64,000 nucleotides of DNA from Gigaspora margarita (lineage: Eukaryota; Glomeromycota; Glomeromycetes; Diversisporales; Gigasporaceae): NCBI GenBank assembly GCA_009809945.1, contig WTPW01002537.1, positions 1-64,000 on the forward strand. The letters are read 5' to 3'. Shown one piece after another: positions 1 to 15,300 of the stretch. The translations under genes were made by a program, and so were the position numbers. The notes beneath the pieces were generated by a model. The model saw only the letters and a list, made by a program, of their open reading frames with translations, was not told the DNA's origin and did no database searches. How positions within the stretch are numbered: the stretch's first letter is position 1; each line of letters begins with the position of its first letter.

Positions 1-134
1 AATTAATATATATTATATTGTGTACCTACTAGATACACAAAATAATTAGGTACATATATATATTTTAGAAATAGACTGTACCGTACCCAATACTCTAGAC
101 TGTATCGTGCCAAAAAGGGCAATACCTAGATTAT
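1..134. other. unassigned left edge, possibly a transposon end
   Basis: These bases do not fit the intron consensus that begins at about 135. They contain two similar copies of AGACTGTAYCGT (about 74 and 98) and a short inverted pair (GTACCTA / TAGGTAC). I infer that an element is inserted in the intron that precedes the first visible triplet exon at 178. The true upstream part of the gene is therefore outside the window or hidden behind this insertion. Confidence 0.3.
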
Positions 135-177
135 TTCTATAACTTTATAATGTATATTTCTTTTATTAAATTATTAG

Positions 178-3100
178 CGAGTGAATTATAAACTTAGTAC
201 ATTTTCTTCTTAAATGATATAACTCTATAATATATTTAATATAATTTTTTATTGAATTATTAGCTTTTTTATATTTATTTCTAAATTATTATTAATATTT
301 AAATTATTCATTTATTATAAGTTTATTATATTATTTTTAAACTTTCAATCGTTTTAAATTATTCTACTTACAACTTGTATATTTTATTTTATTATATTAT
401 CAGCGTGTAAGTATAAGCTAAATTAATATTCATTATAAAATTGTTATTGAAGATTTTAAAAATATGCATTTTAACAAATGCTTCTGTCAACTTATTAGGC
501 CGTAAGTATAAGCTATATTATATTTTTTTAAAATTCTCTAACAAATATTTTAACAAATGTCTGTCAAATTTTTAGTCTGTAAGTATAGGTTTTATTTGTT
601 TGTTTTTAAAAAATTTATTTGATCCTAAATTATATTATCTATAAATTTATAATGCACATCTTCATTTATTGGAATATTAGCAAGTAAGTATAAGCTTTAT
701 TGTATTTGCTTTTAATATTTTATTTGATTTTAATATAAATTTATAATGCACATCTTTTATTGGATTATTAGCAAGTAAGTATAAACTTTAGTATATTTAT
801 TTGTAAATTTTCATTTGATGTTTCTATATAATCTATTTATAACTTTATAAAAATATATCTTCTATTTGATCATTAGCGAGTAAGTATAAGCTTTATTATA
901 TTTTTAGATTTTTATTTGTTTACATTATTAAAAATAATTTATAAAATATTGTTTCTCTGTCAAATTTTTAGATGGTATACATAAACTTGGTTATATGTTT
1001 TTGAAATTGTTATTTGATTTTAAATTATATTACACACTATTGTAACGTTTTATTGCATATTTGATTTATAATTTATTAGCGAGTAAGTATAAGATTTATT
1101 ATATTTGTTTTTAAACTTTTATTTGATGATTTTAAATAATCCTATTTACCACTTCATAATATATATTGATTTTAAATTTATAATTTTTAAAATATGTACT
1201 TAATAAATATTTGCATATTTTATTTAATAATTTAATAGCAAGTAAGTATAAAATTTATTATATTTGTTATTAAACTTTTTATTTGATGATTTTAAATAAT
1301 ACTATTTATAACTTTACAATATACATTGATTTTCAAATTATTAATTATAATTTTTAAAATATGCTTAATAAATATTTAAAAATGGTTCTATTAATTTATT
1401 AGCAAGTAATTATAAATTTATTATATTAGATTCTAAATTCTCATTTGAGATTTTAAATAAAGTTATTTATAATTTATAATATATTGTATTATTAGCAAGT
1501 AAGCATAAGTTATATTTTAAATTTTTGATAAATTTTAATAGATACTATTTATAACCCCATGCATTTTTTATTAATTATTAGCGAGTAAGTACATGTTTCT
1601 AAAATTTTACCTTATTTTAAATTATATTATTAATCATTTTATCTATTTTATATTTTTTATTAAATTATTAGTCAGTAAGTGCATGTTTTAAAATTTTATT
1701 TTATCCTTTAATTACATTATTAATTAGTCTATTTTCTAAATATATTTTTGCAAATCACTAGATGGTAGGCATTAACTTTATTCTAATTATTTATAAACTT
1801 ACTATTTGATAATTTTTAAATTATCCATTTTTATATATAATGGTTCGAATTTTAACAAATGACTATGTAAAACTTTTAGCTGGTAAATATAAGTTCACAA
1901 GTTTTAAAATTATTATTTGATAATTTTTTAAAGTAACATTTGATAAATATTTCAATATATACTTCTATCAAATTATTAGCCCGTAAATATAAACATTATT
2001 TTTTAAATTATTCTTTATTTTTTTTAAAATATGTATTTTACAATATTTAACTAAATATTTTTATCAAATTATTAGCAAGTATGTATAAACTTTATTATAT
2101 TTGTCACTAAAATTTTATTACATTAAATAATATTTTAATATATGCTCCTATCAAATTATTAGCCAGTAAATATAAACTCTGTTTTTTAAAATTATATTAT
2201 TTATAATTTTTAAAATATGATTTTACAATATTTAAACAAATATTTCATCAAATTATTAGGGGGTAAGTATAAACTTTACTATATTTGGTTCAAAAATCTT
2301 GCTGTACTTTAAATTATACTATTTATAAATTTATAATACATATTTTCTTCTATTAGATTGTAAGTGTATAGTTGCTAAATTTTTACTATTTTAAATAATA
2401 CTATTTGTAAATTTATAATACATACTCTCATTTATTACGTTATTAGAATGCAAGTATATTGTTATTAAAATTTTATTTGATTTTTATATTATACTAACAA
2501 TAACTTTATAATAAATATATTGTTTTGTCAAATTGTTAGTTGGTAAGTATAAATTTAATTAAAAAAATTTATTTGCCACCTACGTGAATTTTTCTTGAAA
2601 AAAAATACATTTAGCATCTTGCACAACTAGCACCATGTGTGACAAATATTGTAGCGAATATTATATAGAATCATATAGTATCAATTATGTAAAAAATCAG
2701 ATTATACTGGATACTATATGTATACTATGTGGTATGTCTAACAAAGTATATCCAATATTGCAAATTTATTGATTAATTTAAGTGATAAGATCCCACTCTG
2801 GGTGGTTAATAAATTACTTTTAATATAATTATCTTAAATTATCCATTTTTATACTAATAATTCATAATTTAATAAATACTTTTGTAAAATATTAGCTGGT
2901 AAAGATAAGAATCACAATTTTTTAAAAGAATTATTTGATATTTTTTTAAAATACATATTTGATAAATATTTTAACATGTGTTTTTGTCAAATTATTAGCA
3001 AGTAAATATAAACTTTATTTTTAATATTATATTATTTATGATTTTCAAAATATGCATTTTACAATATTTAATCAAATATTTCTATCAAATTATTAGTTAT

Positions 3101-3370
3101 ATGTATAAACTTTGTTTTTTAAAGTTATTACTTCTAATTTCAAAATATGTATTTTACACTATTTAAACAAATATTTCTGTTAAATTATTAGTGGGTAAAT
3201 AATATTTGTCTCTGAAATTTTATTATGCTTTAATAATACAATTAATAAATTTATAACACATATTTTCTTTATAAGAGTGTAAGTATATAGTTACTAAAAT
3301 TTCACTTTATCTTTATATTTACTAATTATAATTTTGTAATAAATAATTTCTTTTGTCAAATTATTAGTTG
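178..3370 (+). repeat. module 1 of the triplet-exon gene
   Basis: Triplet exons start at 178, 404, 499, 576, 681, 772, 877, 972, 1080, 1239, 1403, 1496, 1582, 1672, 1762, 1880, 1980, 2076, 2163, 2260, 2357, 2457, 2540, 2896, 2999, 3097, 3192, 3276 and 3368. Cysteine codons begin in the triplets at 972, 1762, 1880, 2540, 2896 and 3368, giving C-X6-CC-X6-CC-X4-C. A possible extra exon at 264 has an acceptor (TTATTAG) but no GT donor, so splicing probably runs from 181 to 403. The donor at 2460 is GC. At 3097 either a 3-nt exon is followed by a TA donor or a 6-nt exon (to 3102) is followed by GTATAA; both keep the frame. Confidence 0.82.
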
Positions 3371-6300
3371 GTAAGTATAAATTTATTATAAAAAATTTAT
3401 TTACCATGCAGGTGAATTCTTTATGTTTAAAACAAAATGCATTTTAGTATCTTGTTATACAGTGCTGCATCTAGTACTATGCATGATATTATATACTTAA
3501 TTTTCATTATGTAAAAAATTGGATCACGCCAGATACCATGTGCAACACTGTATAATAGGTCTAACAAAGTTATATATAAATTTTTGAAAAACTTTGTTAT
3601 ATCTGATATTGCAAATTATTAATTAATCTTAGTAAGATCTTTCTCTGGGTGGTAAATAAATAAATTTCTTTTGGCATTATTCTATATTTATTTAAAAATT
3701 ATTATTTTTTAAAATATGCATTCAATAATATTTTAACAAATATTTTTGTTAAATTATTAGTCTGCAAGTATAAGCTTTATTTGATTTATTGTTAAATACA
3801 CTTTCTATGAACTTATAATACATATTTTTTGTTGAATCATTAGTTTGTAAGCATATACTTTAATATATTTGATTTTTTTTAATTATATGCCTTCTATATT
3901 TAATATATATATTTTAATATATGCATTTTAATATGCTTTTGTCAACTTATTAGAGAGTAAGTATAAGCTATATTATATTTGTTTTAAAACTTACTAACAA
4001 ATATTTTAACAAATGCCTTATAAATGTTTAGTCAGTAAGAATAGATTTTATTATTATTTGTTTTTATATTTTTATTTGATCTTAAATTAAATTGTATATA
4101 AATTTATAACAAATTTTCTGTTATTGAATTATTAGAGGGTAAATATAAACTTTATTGTAATTTATTTAAAATTTTATTTAAATTTAATACAGATTTATAA
4201 TACATAACTTCTTTTATTAAATTATTAGCACGTAAGTATAAGCTTTAATATATTTATTTTTAAATTTTCATTTGGTGATTTTAAATAATCTATTTATAAC
4301 TTTATAAAATATATCTATATTGGTTTATTAGCGCGTAAGTATTAGCTTCATTATATTTGTTTTTAAATTATATAATTAATTATTTATAAAATATATTTAC
4401 TCTTGTAATTTTTTAGATGGTATGCATTAGCTTTTTATGTTTTTAAAATTTTATTTGATTTTAAACTATAGTATATACAATTATAACTTTATAATATTTT
4501 TTTAAAATTTTTAGCTCGTAAAAATAAACTTTATTATATTTGTTTCTAATATTTCTTTAATTATTTTAATAATTTTATTTATAAGTTTTTTTCATCTTTA
4601 TTGAATTATTAGTGAGTAAGTATATGCTTTATTATATTTGTTTTTCAAATTATTATTGATAATTTTTAAAATAAGTATCTAATAAAAATTTAAAAAATAT
4701 TTATTAGAGAGTAATTATAAGCTTTACCATATTTGTCTCTGAGTTTCTTATTTAATAATTTTGAATAATATTATTTATAATTTTATAATATTGTTTTCTT
4801 TTATTGAATTATTAGTGAGTAAGTATAAATATATTATATTTCTTTACTTTTTAATAAATTTTAATAGATACTATTTATAATTTATATATATATTTTGTTA
4901 AATTATTAGTGAGTAAGTACACGTTTCTAAGATTTTACTTTATTTTTAAATTATTAATTATTCTAAAATCTATATTTTTTTCAAATTGCTAGTTGGTATG
5001 CATAGGTTTTATTATAATTTTTATAAATTTACTATTCAATAATTTTAAATTATCCATTTTTATATCTAATAAATCATATTTTAACAAATACTTTTGTAAA
5101 ATATTAGCTGGTAAATGCATATAAAAATTACAAGATTTTAAATTCATTATTTGATAAAAGTTTTCTATAATATTTAAAAAAATATTTCTATCAAATTATT
5201 AGTCTGTAAATATAAACTTTATTTTTTAAAATTATTTATAATTTTTAAACCAATATTTCTATCAAATTATTAGTGGGTAAGTATAAGCTTGAATTTTTTA
5301 AAAGTTATTATTAATTTATTTTAAAATATATTATGCTAATTATAAATTCATAATTCATATTTTTCTTTTATTAGAAAGTAAGTATATAGTTACTAATATT
5401 TTATTTGATATTTATATTATGCCAATTATAATTTTATAATTAATACTTTATAAATTATTAGTTGGTAAGTATAGATTTTATTATTAAAAAAATTTATTTA
5501 CCACCTAGATGAATTTTTTTCTGCTTAAAAAAATGCATTAAGCATCTTGCTGCACAGCACTGTATCTAGTACTATGTATAATAAATAATACAAAAATATT
5601 GTTTATATAATTATATAATATTAAATATATATTAATTAATTTAAACATTATATAAAAAATCAGATACCAGATACTGTGCATATTCTGTGCAGTACATTTG
5701 ATATTAATTAATATCTCACTCTAGGTGATAAATATAATTGTCTTAAATTATTATTTTTAAAATGTAAATATAGTAATTTACAAATATTTTTGTCAAATTA
5801 TAAGCTGGTAAATATAAAAATCAAGATTTTTAAATGATTATTTGATAATTTTTTAAAGAGTATTTCTATTTGTACATTGAGTATTCATATATATAAATTT
5901 TTCTAATCTTAAAGACAACCTTACATTTATGTTAAATCAGATTTAATTTTTGAATTAGAATTTATATATTACAAAAGTTAATTAATACTTGCATAAAAAT
6001 ACTCTATGTATAATTATAAATTTTCTTCTTTAAAATATATATGATAAATATTTTTAATATGCACTTTTATTAAATTATTAGCAAGTAAATATAAATTTTA
6101 TTTTTTAAAATTGTTATTTATAATTTTCAAATATTTTTTACAACTCTTTTAAATTATTAGAGAGTAAATATAATATTTTTTAAAATTATATATTTCTGAT
6201 TCAAAATATGTACTTTACAATATTTAAACAAATATTTCTCTCAATTTAGTAGTGGGTAAATATAAACTTTATTATTTGTTTATAAATTTTACTTGATTAT

Positions 6301-9300
6301 ACTAATTATAAATTTATGATACATATTTTCATTTATTAGACAGTGGTAAGTAAATTGCATTTATATAATTTTTTTAAAATTATTATTTTGAAATGAATTA
6401 TCATTACTTGCACTACTAGCTAGTATTAACTGTTCTATTATATATGAATGTTTTATAAAGAATAATTGTTTACTAAAATTTGCAGTTAAAATAGTTAAAT
6501 AAAAATTAGATTAGGGCTCAGATCTAACAGGTTGACTTTAGTATTACACAAGTTTTTTTGGGTCTCTAAACATTTTACTTAGTATACTTTTTGAAATATT
6601 GTATTCTGGTTATTCATAGCCACTAGTGCAAGTTAAAAATGTTCTTTTAAAACATACATTTAATAAATATATTAACAAATATTTTGTTAAATTATTAGTG
6701 GGTAAGTATAGGATTATTATATATTTCTAAAACTGTTATTGATAATCTTAAAAATATACTATCTATAATTTCATAATGCACTTTTCTTTGTTAAATTTTT
6801 AGCAAGTAAGTATAAGCTATTGCATTATAAAATTATTATTAACTGTATTTAAATTTGCATTTTAACAAATACTTTTATTAACTTATTAGCATGTAAGTAT
6901 ATTATACTTTTTTAAAACTTATTTATAAATATTTTAACAAATGCTCTGTCAAATTGTTAGCTTGTAAGTATAGGCTTTATTATATTGTTTTTAAAAATTT
7001 TATTTGATCTTAAATTATGTTAACTATAAATTCATAACTATATTTTTCTTTTATTGAATAATTAGAGGGTAAATATAAACTTTATTGTGTTTACTTTTAA
7101 AATTTAATTTAATTTTAATATAAATTTATAATGCACATCTTCTTTTATTGAATTATTAGCAAGTAAGTATAAGCTTTAGTATATTTATTTATAAATTTTC
7201 ATTTGATGATTTAAATTATCTATTTATAATTTAATAAAATCTATCTTTTATTAAATTATTAGTGGGTAGGTATAAGCTTTATTAATTTGTTTTTAGATCT
7301 ATTTGATAACATTATTAATAATTTATAAAATAGATGGTATTTATATGTATTATATATATTTTTAAACATTTTACTTGATTTTAAATTATGCTACATTCTA
7401 TTATAACTTTAAAATACATACTTTTTTAATAATTTATAGTGCATAAGTATAAATTTTATTATATTTGTTTTTAAACTTTTATTTGATAATTTTAAATAAT
7501 ATTATTTTAATTTTATAATTTTTTTATCTTTGATTGGATTATTAGAACGTAAGAATAAGCTTATTATATTTGATTTTCAAATTATTATTGTTAATTTATA
7601 AATATGCATCTAATAAATATTTAAATAAATATTTTTTTAATTTATTAGCGAGTAATTATAAACTTTATCTTATTTACTTCAAAATTTTTTCTTTTGTTAA
7701 TTTTAAATAATATTATTTATAATTTTATAATATTATTTTCTTTTATTGAATTATTAGCATGTAAGTATAAGCCTTATTATATTTTTTCTAAATTTTTAAT
7801 AAATTTTAATAGATGCTATTTATAATTTTATATATATTTCTATATTGAATTATTAGTGAGTAAGTGCATATTTTCAAAATTTTATATTATTTTTAAATTA
7901 CATTTTTAATTATTATATAATCAAATATTTTTTTACAAATTGCTAGTTGGTATGTATATATTTTATTATAACTATTTGTAATTCTACTATTCAATTATTT
8001 AAAATCCATTTTTATATCTAAAAATTTGCATTTTAACAAATGCTTTTCTAAAACTATTAGCTGGTAAATATAAGAACCACATGATTTTAAAATGTTATAT
8101 TTATTTGTTAAATAATTAATATGTACTTTTATCAAATTATTAGTAGGTAAATATAAACTTAATTTTATAAAATTATAATTTATAACATGTATTTTACAGT
8201 ATTAAACAATTATTTTTATCAAATTATTAGTGGGTATGTATAAACTTTATCATTTTGTTTCTATAATTTTATTTTGTATTAAATAATTCTATAGTAACAT
8301 TTTCTTCTATTAGAACGTAAATATAAAGTTACTAAAATTTTATTTAATTTTAAATTATACTAAATATAACTTTATAAAAATTTTCTTTTATTAAATTATT
8401 AGTTGGTAAGTATAAATTTTATTATTAACAAAAATTATTTATCACCTAGTGAATTTTTTTCTTAAATGAATGCACTTTATTATCTTGCTATATAGAGTTG
8501 CATATATAGCACTATATGTGACAAATAAGATAGTAAATATAAGTTATAAAATCATATGATATCAAAAATATGATTAATTTTTTTTAAGTAAAAAATTGGA
8601 TTATACTGAATACTGTATAGAATATTATATTGTAGACCTAACAAAGTTATATATAAACTTTTGCAAGAAAATTTTGTTATATCTGAAATAGCAAATTTAA
8701 TAGTTAATCTAAGTAGTAAGATCATACACTGGGTGGCAATAAAAATTACTTTTAATATACTTATTTTAGAATTATCTATTTTTAAAACTAACAATTTATA
8801 TTTTAACTAATGCTTTTGTAAAACTATTAGCTGGTAAATATAAGAATTACAATTTTTTAAAAATTATTATTTGATAATTTTTTTAAAAAATTTATCTAAT
8901 AAATATTTAATATGTTTTTATCAAATTATTAGTGGGTAAATATTATATTATTTTTTAAAATTATTATTTATAATTTTTAAAATTCTTTTACAATAATTAA
9001 ACAAATATTTTTGTAAAATTATTAGTGGGTAAGTATAAACTTAATTATTATATTGTTTCTAAAGCTTTATTTATATTTTAAATATACTTTTTATAAATTT
9101 ATAATAAATATTCTTCTATTAGATTGTAAGTATATAATTACTAAAATTTTACTAGTTTTTTATTTTGTTAATTATAACATTATTATAATTCTGTTCTCTT
9201 GCAAAATTATTAGTTGGCAAGTATAAATTTCTTTATTAAAAATTTGTTTACTACCCAGGTGAATATTTTCTATCTTGCTGTACAGAACTGTATATAGCAC

Positions 9301-12300
9301 TATACATAACAAATAATATATAGAATATTATTTATAAAATTTTGTAATATCAAATAAAATGTGATTTAATTTTTTATTGGTTAAAAAAATCAGATACAAC
9401 TGATACTTTCTGCAATGCTATGCAGTAGTTTAACAATGTTATGCATAAAAAAATTTTATTATACCTAATATTGCAAATTTATTGATTAATCCAAATGGTA
9501 GGATCTTATACTGGGTAGTAAATAAATAAATTACTTTTATAAAATTCTTTAAAATTATTATTTTTAAAATAAATATATTAACAAAATTTTTGTTAAATTA
9601 TTAGCAAGTAAGTATATACTTGATTATATTTATTTTTAAAACTGTTATTAATAATTTTAAAATATAAACTCATAAACTTATAATGCATATTTTTTTTGTT
9701 GTATTATTAGAGTGTAAGTATATGGCTTAGTGTATTTATTCTTAATTTTTTATTTAATTTTTCAATTATATATCTTCAATATCTAATAATATATATTTTA
9801 ATATATGTATTTTAACAAATACTTCTATTAACTAATTAGATCGTAAGTATAAGCTATGTTATTTCTGTCTAAAACTCTAACAAATATTTTAACAAATGCC
9901 TCTGTTTAATTTTTAGTAAGTAAGTATAGGTTTTATTACATTGTTTTTAAAAATTTTATTCGATCATAAATTTATTATCTATAAATTTATAACCAAACTT
10001 TTTTTATTGTTTAATTAGAGGGTAAATAAAATTTTATTGTATTTGCTTTTAAACTTTTATTTGATTTTAATATAAATTTATAATAATATTTTTTTTATCT
10101 GTTTATTAGCAAGTAAGTATAAACTTTAGTATATTTAATTTAAATTTCATTTGATTAAACAATCTATTTATAACTTTATAAAATATATTTTCTATTGGAT
10201 TATTAGCATGTAAATATAAGCTTTATTATTTAAATTATTTTATTGATAATTTATAAAATACATTTTCTCTTGTTAAATTTTTAGATGGTATGCATAAGCT
10301 TTACTATAGTTTTTAAAATTTTGATTTGATTTTAAATTATATTATTTGCTATTATAATTTTATAATGCTTTTTTTTATTAATTTATTAGCTCGTAAATAT
10401 AAATTTGTTGTATTTGTTTATGAACATTCATTTAGCGATTTTAAATAATATTATTTATAAATTTATAATATTATCTTTTAATTGAATTATTAGCAAGTAA
10501 GTATAAGCTTTATTATATTTGATTTTCAAATTATTATTGATAATATTTAAATATGCATTTAATAAATATTTAAAAAACGTTTCATTAATTTATTAGCAAG
10601 TAATTATAAGCTTTACTATATTGTTTTCTGAATTTATTATTTGATAAAATTAATGATGTTTTTAATATTATTTTTTATACTTAATTATTAGTGAGCAAGT
10701 ATAAGTCTTATGATATTGCTTTCTAAATATTTGATAAATTTTAATAAATCTATTTATATTTGTTCATAAATAATTAGTGAGTAAGTACATGTTTTTAAAA
10801 TTTTATTTTATTTTTAAATTACATTTTTAATCATTATACAATCTAAATATTTTCTTACAAATTGCTAGTTGGTATGTATAGGTTTTATTATAATTATTTT
10901 TAAAATAATTTTAAATTATCTATTTTTATATCTAATGATTTATATTTTAACAAATGCTTTTTGTACAACTATTAGCTGGTAAATATAAGAATCACAAGTT
11001 TTTAAAATTATTATATTTATTTTAATATATGTTTCTTTCAAATTATTAGCTCGTAAATATAAACTTTATTTTATAAATTATTATTTATAATTTTCAAAAC
11101 ATATATTTTACAAGATTTTTTAAACAAATATTTTTATAAAATTATTAGTGGGTAAGTATGAACTTTATTATCTTTGTTTCTCAAATTTTACTTTGTTTTA
11201 ATAATACTATTATAAATTTATAAATTATATTTTTTTATTAGACAGTAAATATATAGTTACTAAGATTTTGCTGTTTTTAAATAATTCTAATTATAAATTT
11301 ATAACACATATTTTTTTCTATAGAACGTAAATATGCAGTTACTAAAATTTTATTTAATTTTAATATTATACTAAATATAATTTAATAAAAATTTTTTCTT
11401 TTATCAAATTATTAGCTGGTAAGTATAAATTTTATTTTAACAAAATTATTTACCACCCAGTAAATTTTTTTTTAAAAAATGCATTTTGGCATCTTGATAT
11501 ATAGCATTATATATAGCACTATATGTGATAAATAAGATAGTAAATATAATTTATAGAATCATATAATATCAAATCATGAAGTAAAAAATTGGATTATACT
11601 AGACACTGTATAGAATTCTATATGGTAGATCTAACAAGTTATATTTAAGTTTTGCAAAAAAATTAGTTATATCTAATATTGCAAATTTATTAGTTAATCT
11701 AAGTAGTAAGGTCTTACTCTGGGTGTAATAAATAAATTACTTTAAAATAGTTATTAAAATTATTAATATTTACTTTTAAATCTAATGATTCATATTTTAA
11801 CAAATTAACAAATGCTTTTGTAAAACTATTAGTTGGTAAATATAAGAATTTTTTAAAATTATTATTTGATAATTTTTTAAAATATATATCTAATAAATAT
11901 TTTAACATATACTTCTATCAAATTATTAGTGGGTAAATATAGATATTGTTTTTTAAAAATGTTATTTATTATGATTTTTAAAATATATATTTACAATATT
12001 TAAACAAATATTTATAAAATTATAGTGGGTAAGTATAAATATTATTATTATATTTTTTCTCTAATGTATTACTGTATTTTAAATAATGCTATTTATAAAT
12101 TTATAACACATTTTTCTATTAGATTGTAAGTATAGTATATAGTTATTAAAATTTTTACTTGCCTTTATATTATGCTATAAATTATTTTATTATAAATCTG
12201 TTCATTTACCAAATTATTAGTTGGTAAGTATAAATTTCATTATTAAAAAATTTTTTACTACTCAGATGAATTTTTTTTTAAAAAAAATAATACATTTTAG

Positions 12301-15300
12301 CATCTTGCTATATAGTGCTTTATCTAGTATAAAGTATAATAATTAATGTAAAGAACATTATTTATAGAATTATGTAATATCAAATAAATGTGATTTAAAT
12401 TTTTATTGTGTAAAAAATTGGATCCACTAAATATTTTTTGCAATGCTATGCAGTAATTATGTATAAATTTTATAAGAAAATTTTGTTACATCTAATATTG
12501 CAATTTTATTTAGTCTAAATAGTAAGATCTCACTCTGGGTAGTAAATAAATAAATTACTTTTTTAAAATTATTATTTTTAATAAATATTTTAACAAATAT
12601 TTTTGTTAAATTATTAGCAAGCAAGTATAAGCTTTATTATATTTATTTTTAAAACTGTTATTAATAATTTTAAAATACAAACTTACAACTTATAATGAAT
12701 ATTTTTTTGTTGAATTATTAGAGTGTAAGTATATACTTTAGTATATTTGGTTTTAAATTTTTCATTTGATTTTTAATTATATATCTTCTATATCTAATAA
12801 TATATATTTTAACATGTGTATTTTAACAAATAATTTTGTTAACTTATTAGAAAGTAAGTATATGCTATTTATATCATTTAAAATTCATTAACAAATATTT
12901 TAACAAATACCTCTATCAAATTTTTAGTCAGTAAGTTTAGATTTTATTATATTGGTTTTAAAATTTTATTTGATCTTAAATTATGTTATCTATAAATTTA
13001 TAACTATATTTCTTTTATTGAATAATTAGAGGGTAAATGCAAACTTTATTGTATTTGCTTTTAAAATTTTATATAAATTTATAATGCATTTTTTTTATTG
13101 GATTATTAGTGGGTAAGTAGAAGCTTTAGTATATTTATTTTTAAATTTTGTTTAATTATTTTTAAATAATCTATTTATATCTTTATAAATATATCTTTTA
13201 TTGAATAATTAGCATGTAAATATAAGCTTTATTATATATATATTTTTTAAATTACATTATTAGTTATTTATAAAATATATTTTCTTTTATTAAATTTTTA
13301 GATGGTATACATAAACTTCAATATATGATTTTAAAATTTTATTTGATTTTAAATTATGCTACATGCAATTATAACCTTATAATATATATTTTTTCTATTA
13401 ATTTATTAGCTCGTAAGTATAAATTTTATTCTATTTATTTCTAATATTCATTATTTAATTTTAAATAATATTATTTATAAATTTATAACATTATCTTTTA
13501 TTGAATTATTAGCAAGTATGCTTTATTTTATTTGTTTTCAAATTTTTATTGATAATTTTTAATATATCTAATAAATATTTAAAAATGGTTCTATTAATTC
13601 ATTAGCGAGTAAATATAAGCTTTACCAAATTTTTTTCTGAATTTATTATTTGATAATTTAAACAATATTAATGATAATTTTTAATAATATTTTTTATATT
13701 AAATTTATTAGTGAGTAAGTATAAGTTTTATAATATTTCTTTCTAAATATTTAATAAAATTTAATAGCTCTATCTATACCCTTATATATTTGTTTATTAA
13801 ATTATAGTGAGTAAGTATATGTTTCTAAAATTTTACTTTATATTTAAATTTACATTATTATTTATTCTATAATCTAAATATTTCTTGTCAATTGCAAGTT
13901 GGTATGCATTAGCTTTATATAATTATTTATAAACTTACTATTCAATAACTTTAAAAATATTTAAAATTTATATTTGTAAAACTATTAGCTGGTAAATATA
14001 AGAATTTTAAGTTTTTAAAATTATTATTTTTGATAATTTTTTAAAAATATGTTCTGATAAATATTTTAATGTACCTTTATAAAATTATTAGCGAGTAAAT
14101 ATGAATATTATTTCTTAGAATTTTTATTTATAATTTTCAAACTAACTATTTATAAATTTTAATATATACATCTATCAAATTATTAGCCCGTAAATATAAT
14201 CTTTAGTTTTAAAATTATTATTTATAATTTTCAAAATATATATTTTACTATATTTAAACAAATATTTCTATTAAATTAATAGGTCGTAAGTATAAAGTTT
14301 ATTATATTTGTTTGTTATGTTTTAAATAAACTATTAATAAATTTATAACTTATTTTTTTTTATTAGATTGTAAATATTTAGTCACTAAAAATTTGCTGTA
14401 TTTTAAAAAATACTATTAATAAATTTATAATATATATTTTTTTCTATTAGAACGTAAGAATTTAGTTACTAAAATTTTACTTAACGTGTATATTATACTA
14501 ATTATAACTTTATATTATATGTTTTCTCTTATCAAAATTATTAGTTGGTAAGTATAAATTTTATTATTAAAATTATTTATTACCCAGTGAATTTTTTCTG
14601 CTTCAAAAAGATACATTTTAGCATCTTGCTATATAATACTAAATCTTGCATTATGCATGACTTTTTAGAATCACATAATATCAAATATATGCTATTTTAT
14701 TTTTTATTATTAAAAAACCTAGATTATACTAGATATTGTATGCAATATAGTAGATTTTAATTATAGTACTTTTCAAATTACAATAATAGTAATTTTAATA
14801 TATTATACAAGCAATTAGAAATCTAGAAAAAATGCAAATCTGTGATTGGTTAAAAAGAATTTTAAGCCAATTATGTATTAGAAATTTTTCTGGATTTCTA
14901 ATTTCCATGTGATGCACAGAATTTGCTAATCACAGTAATTTAAAAGCACTATAAATTTTGTTATATAGTAAGATTTTACTTTGGCTAGTAAATAAAATTA
15001 TTTTAAAAAAATTTTAAGGGTGATATTTTATGGAGACATGTCTCCATGGAGACCCTTTATATGAATAGCCAATCAAAATTAAGCATGTGACTAGATAATA
15101 TGTTGCTTATTATTGGCCAATTAAAATTTTCTACAAACTTTCTAACTTTTATAATACAAAAATACAAATGAAAATTTCCTAACCCTAAATATGATTGGCT
15201 GTTATATGTAGGGTCGCCATGGAGACATGTCTCCACATACAATTTTCTATATTTTAAAATATGCATTTAATAAGTATTTTAACAAATGCTTTTGTAAAAC

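Noticed and set aside
15057..15266. 69-codon minus-strand open frame
   Set aside because: Lies within a MITE with GGAGACATGTCTCC termini.
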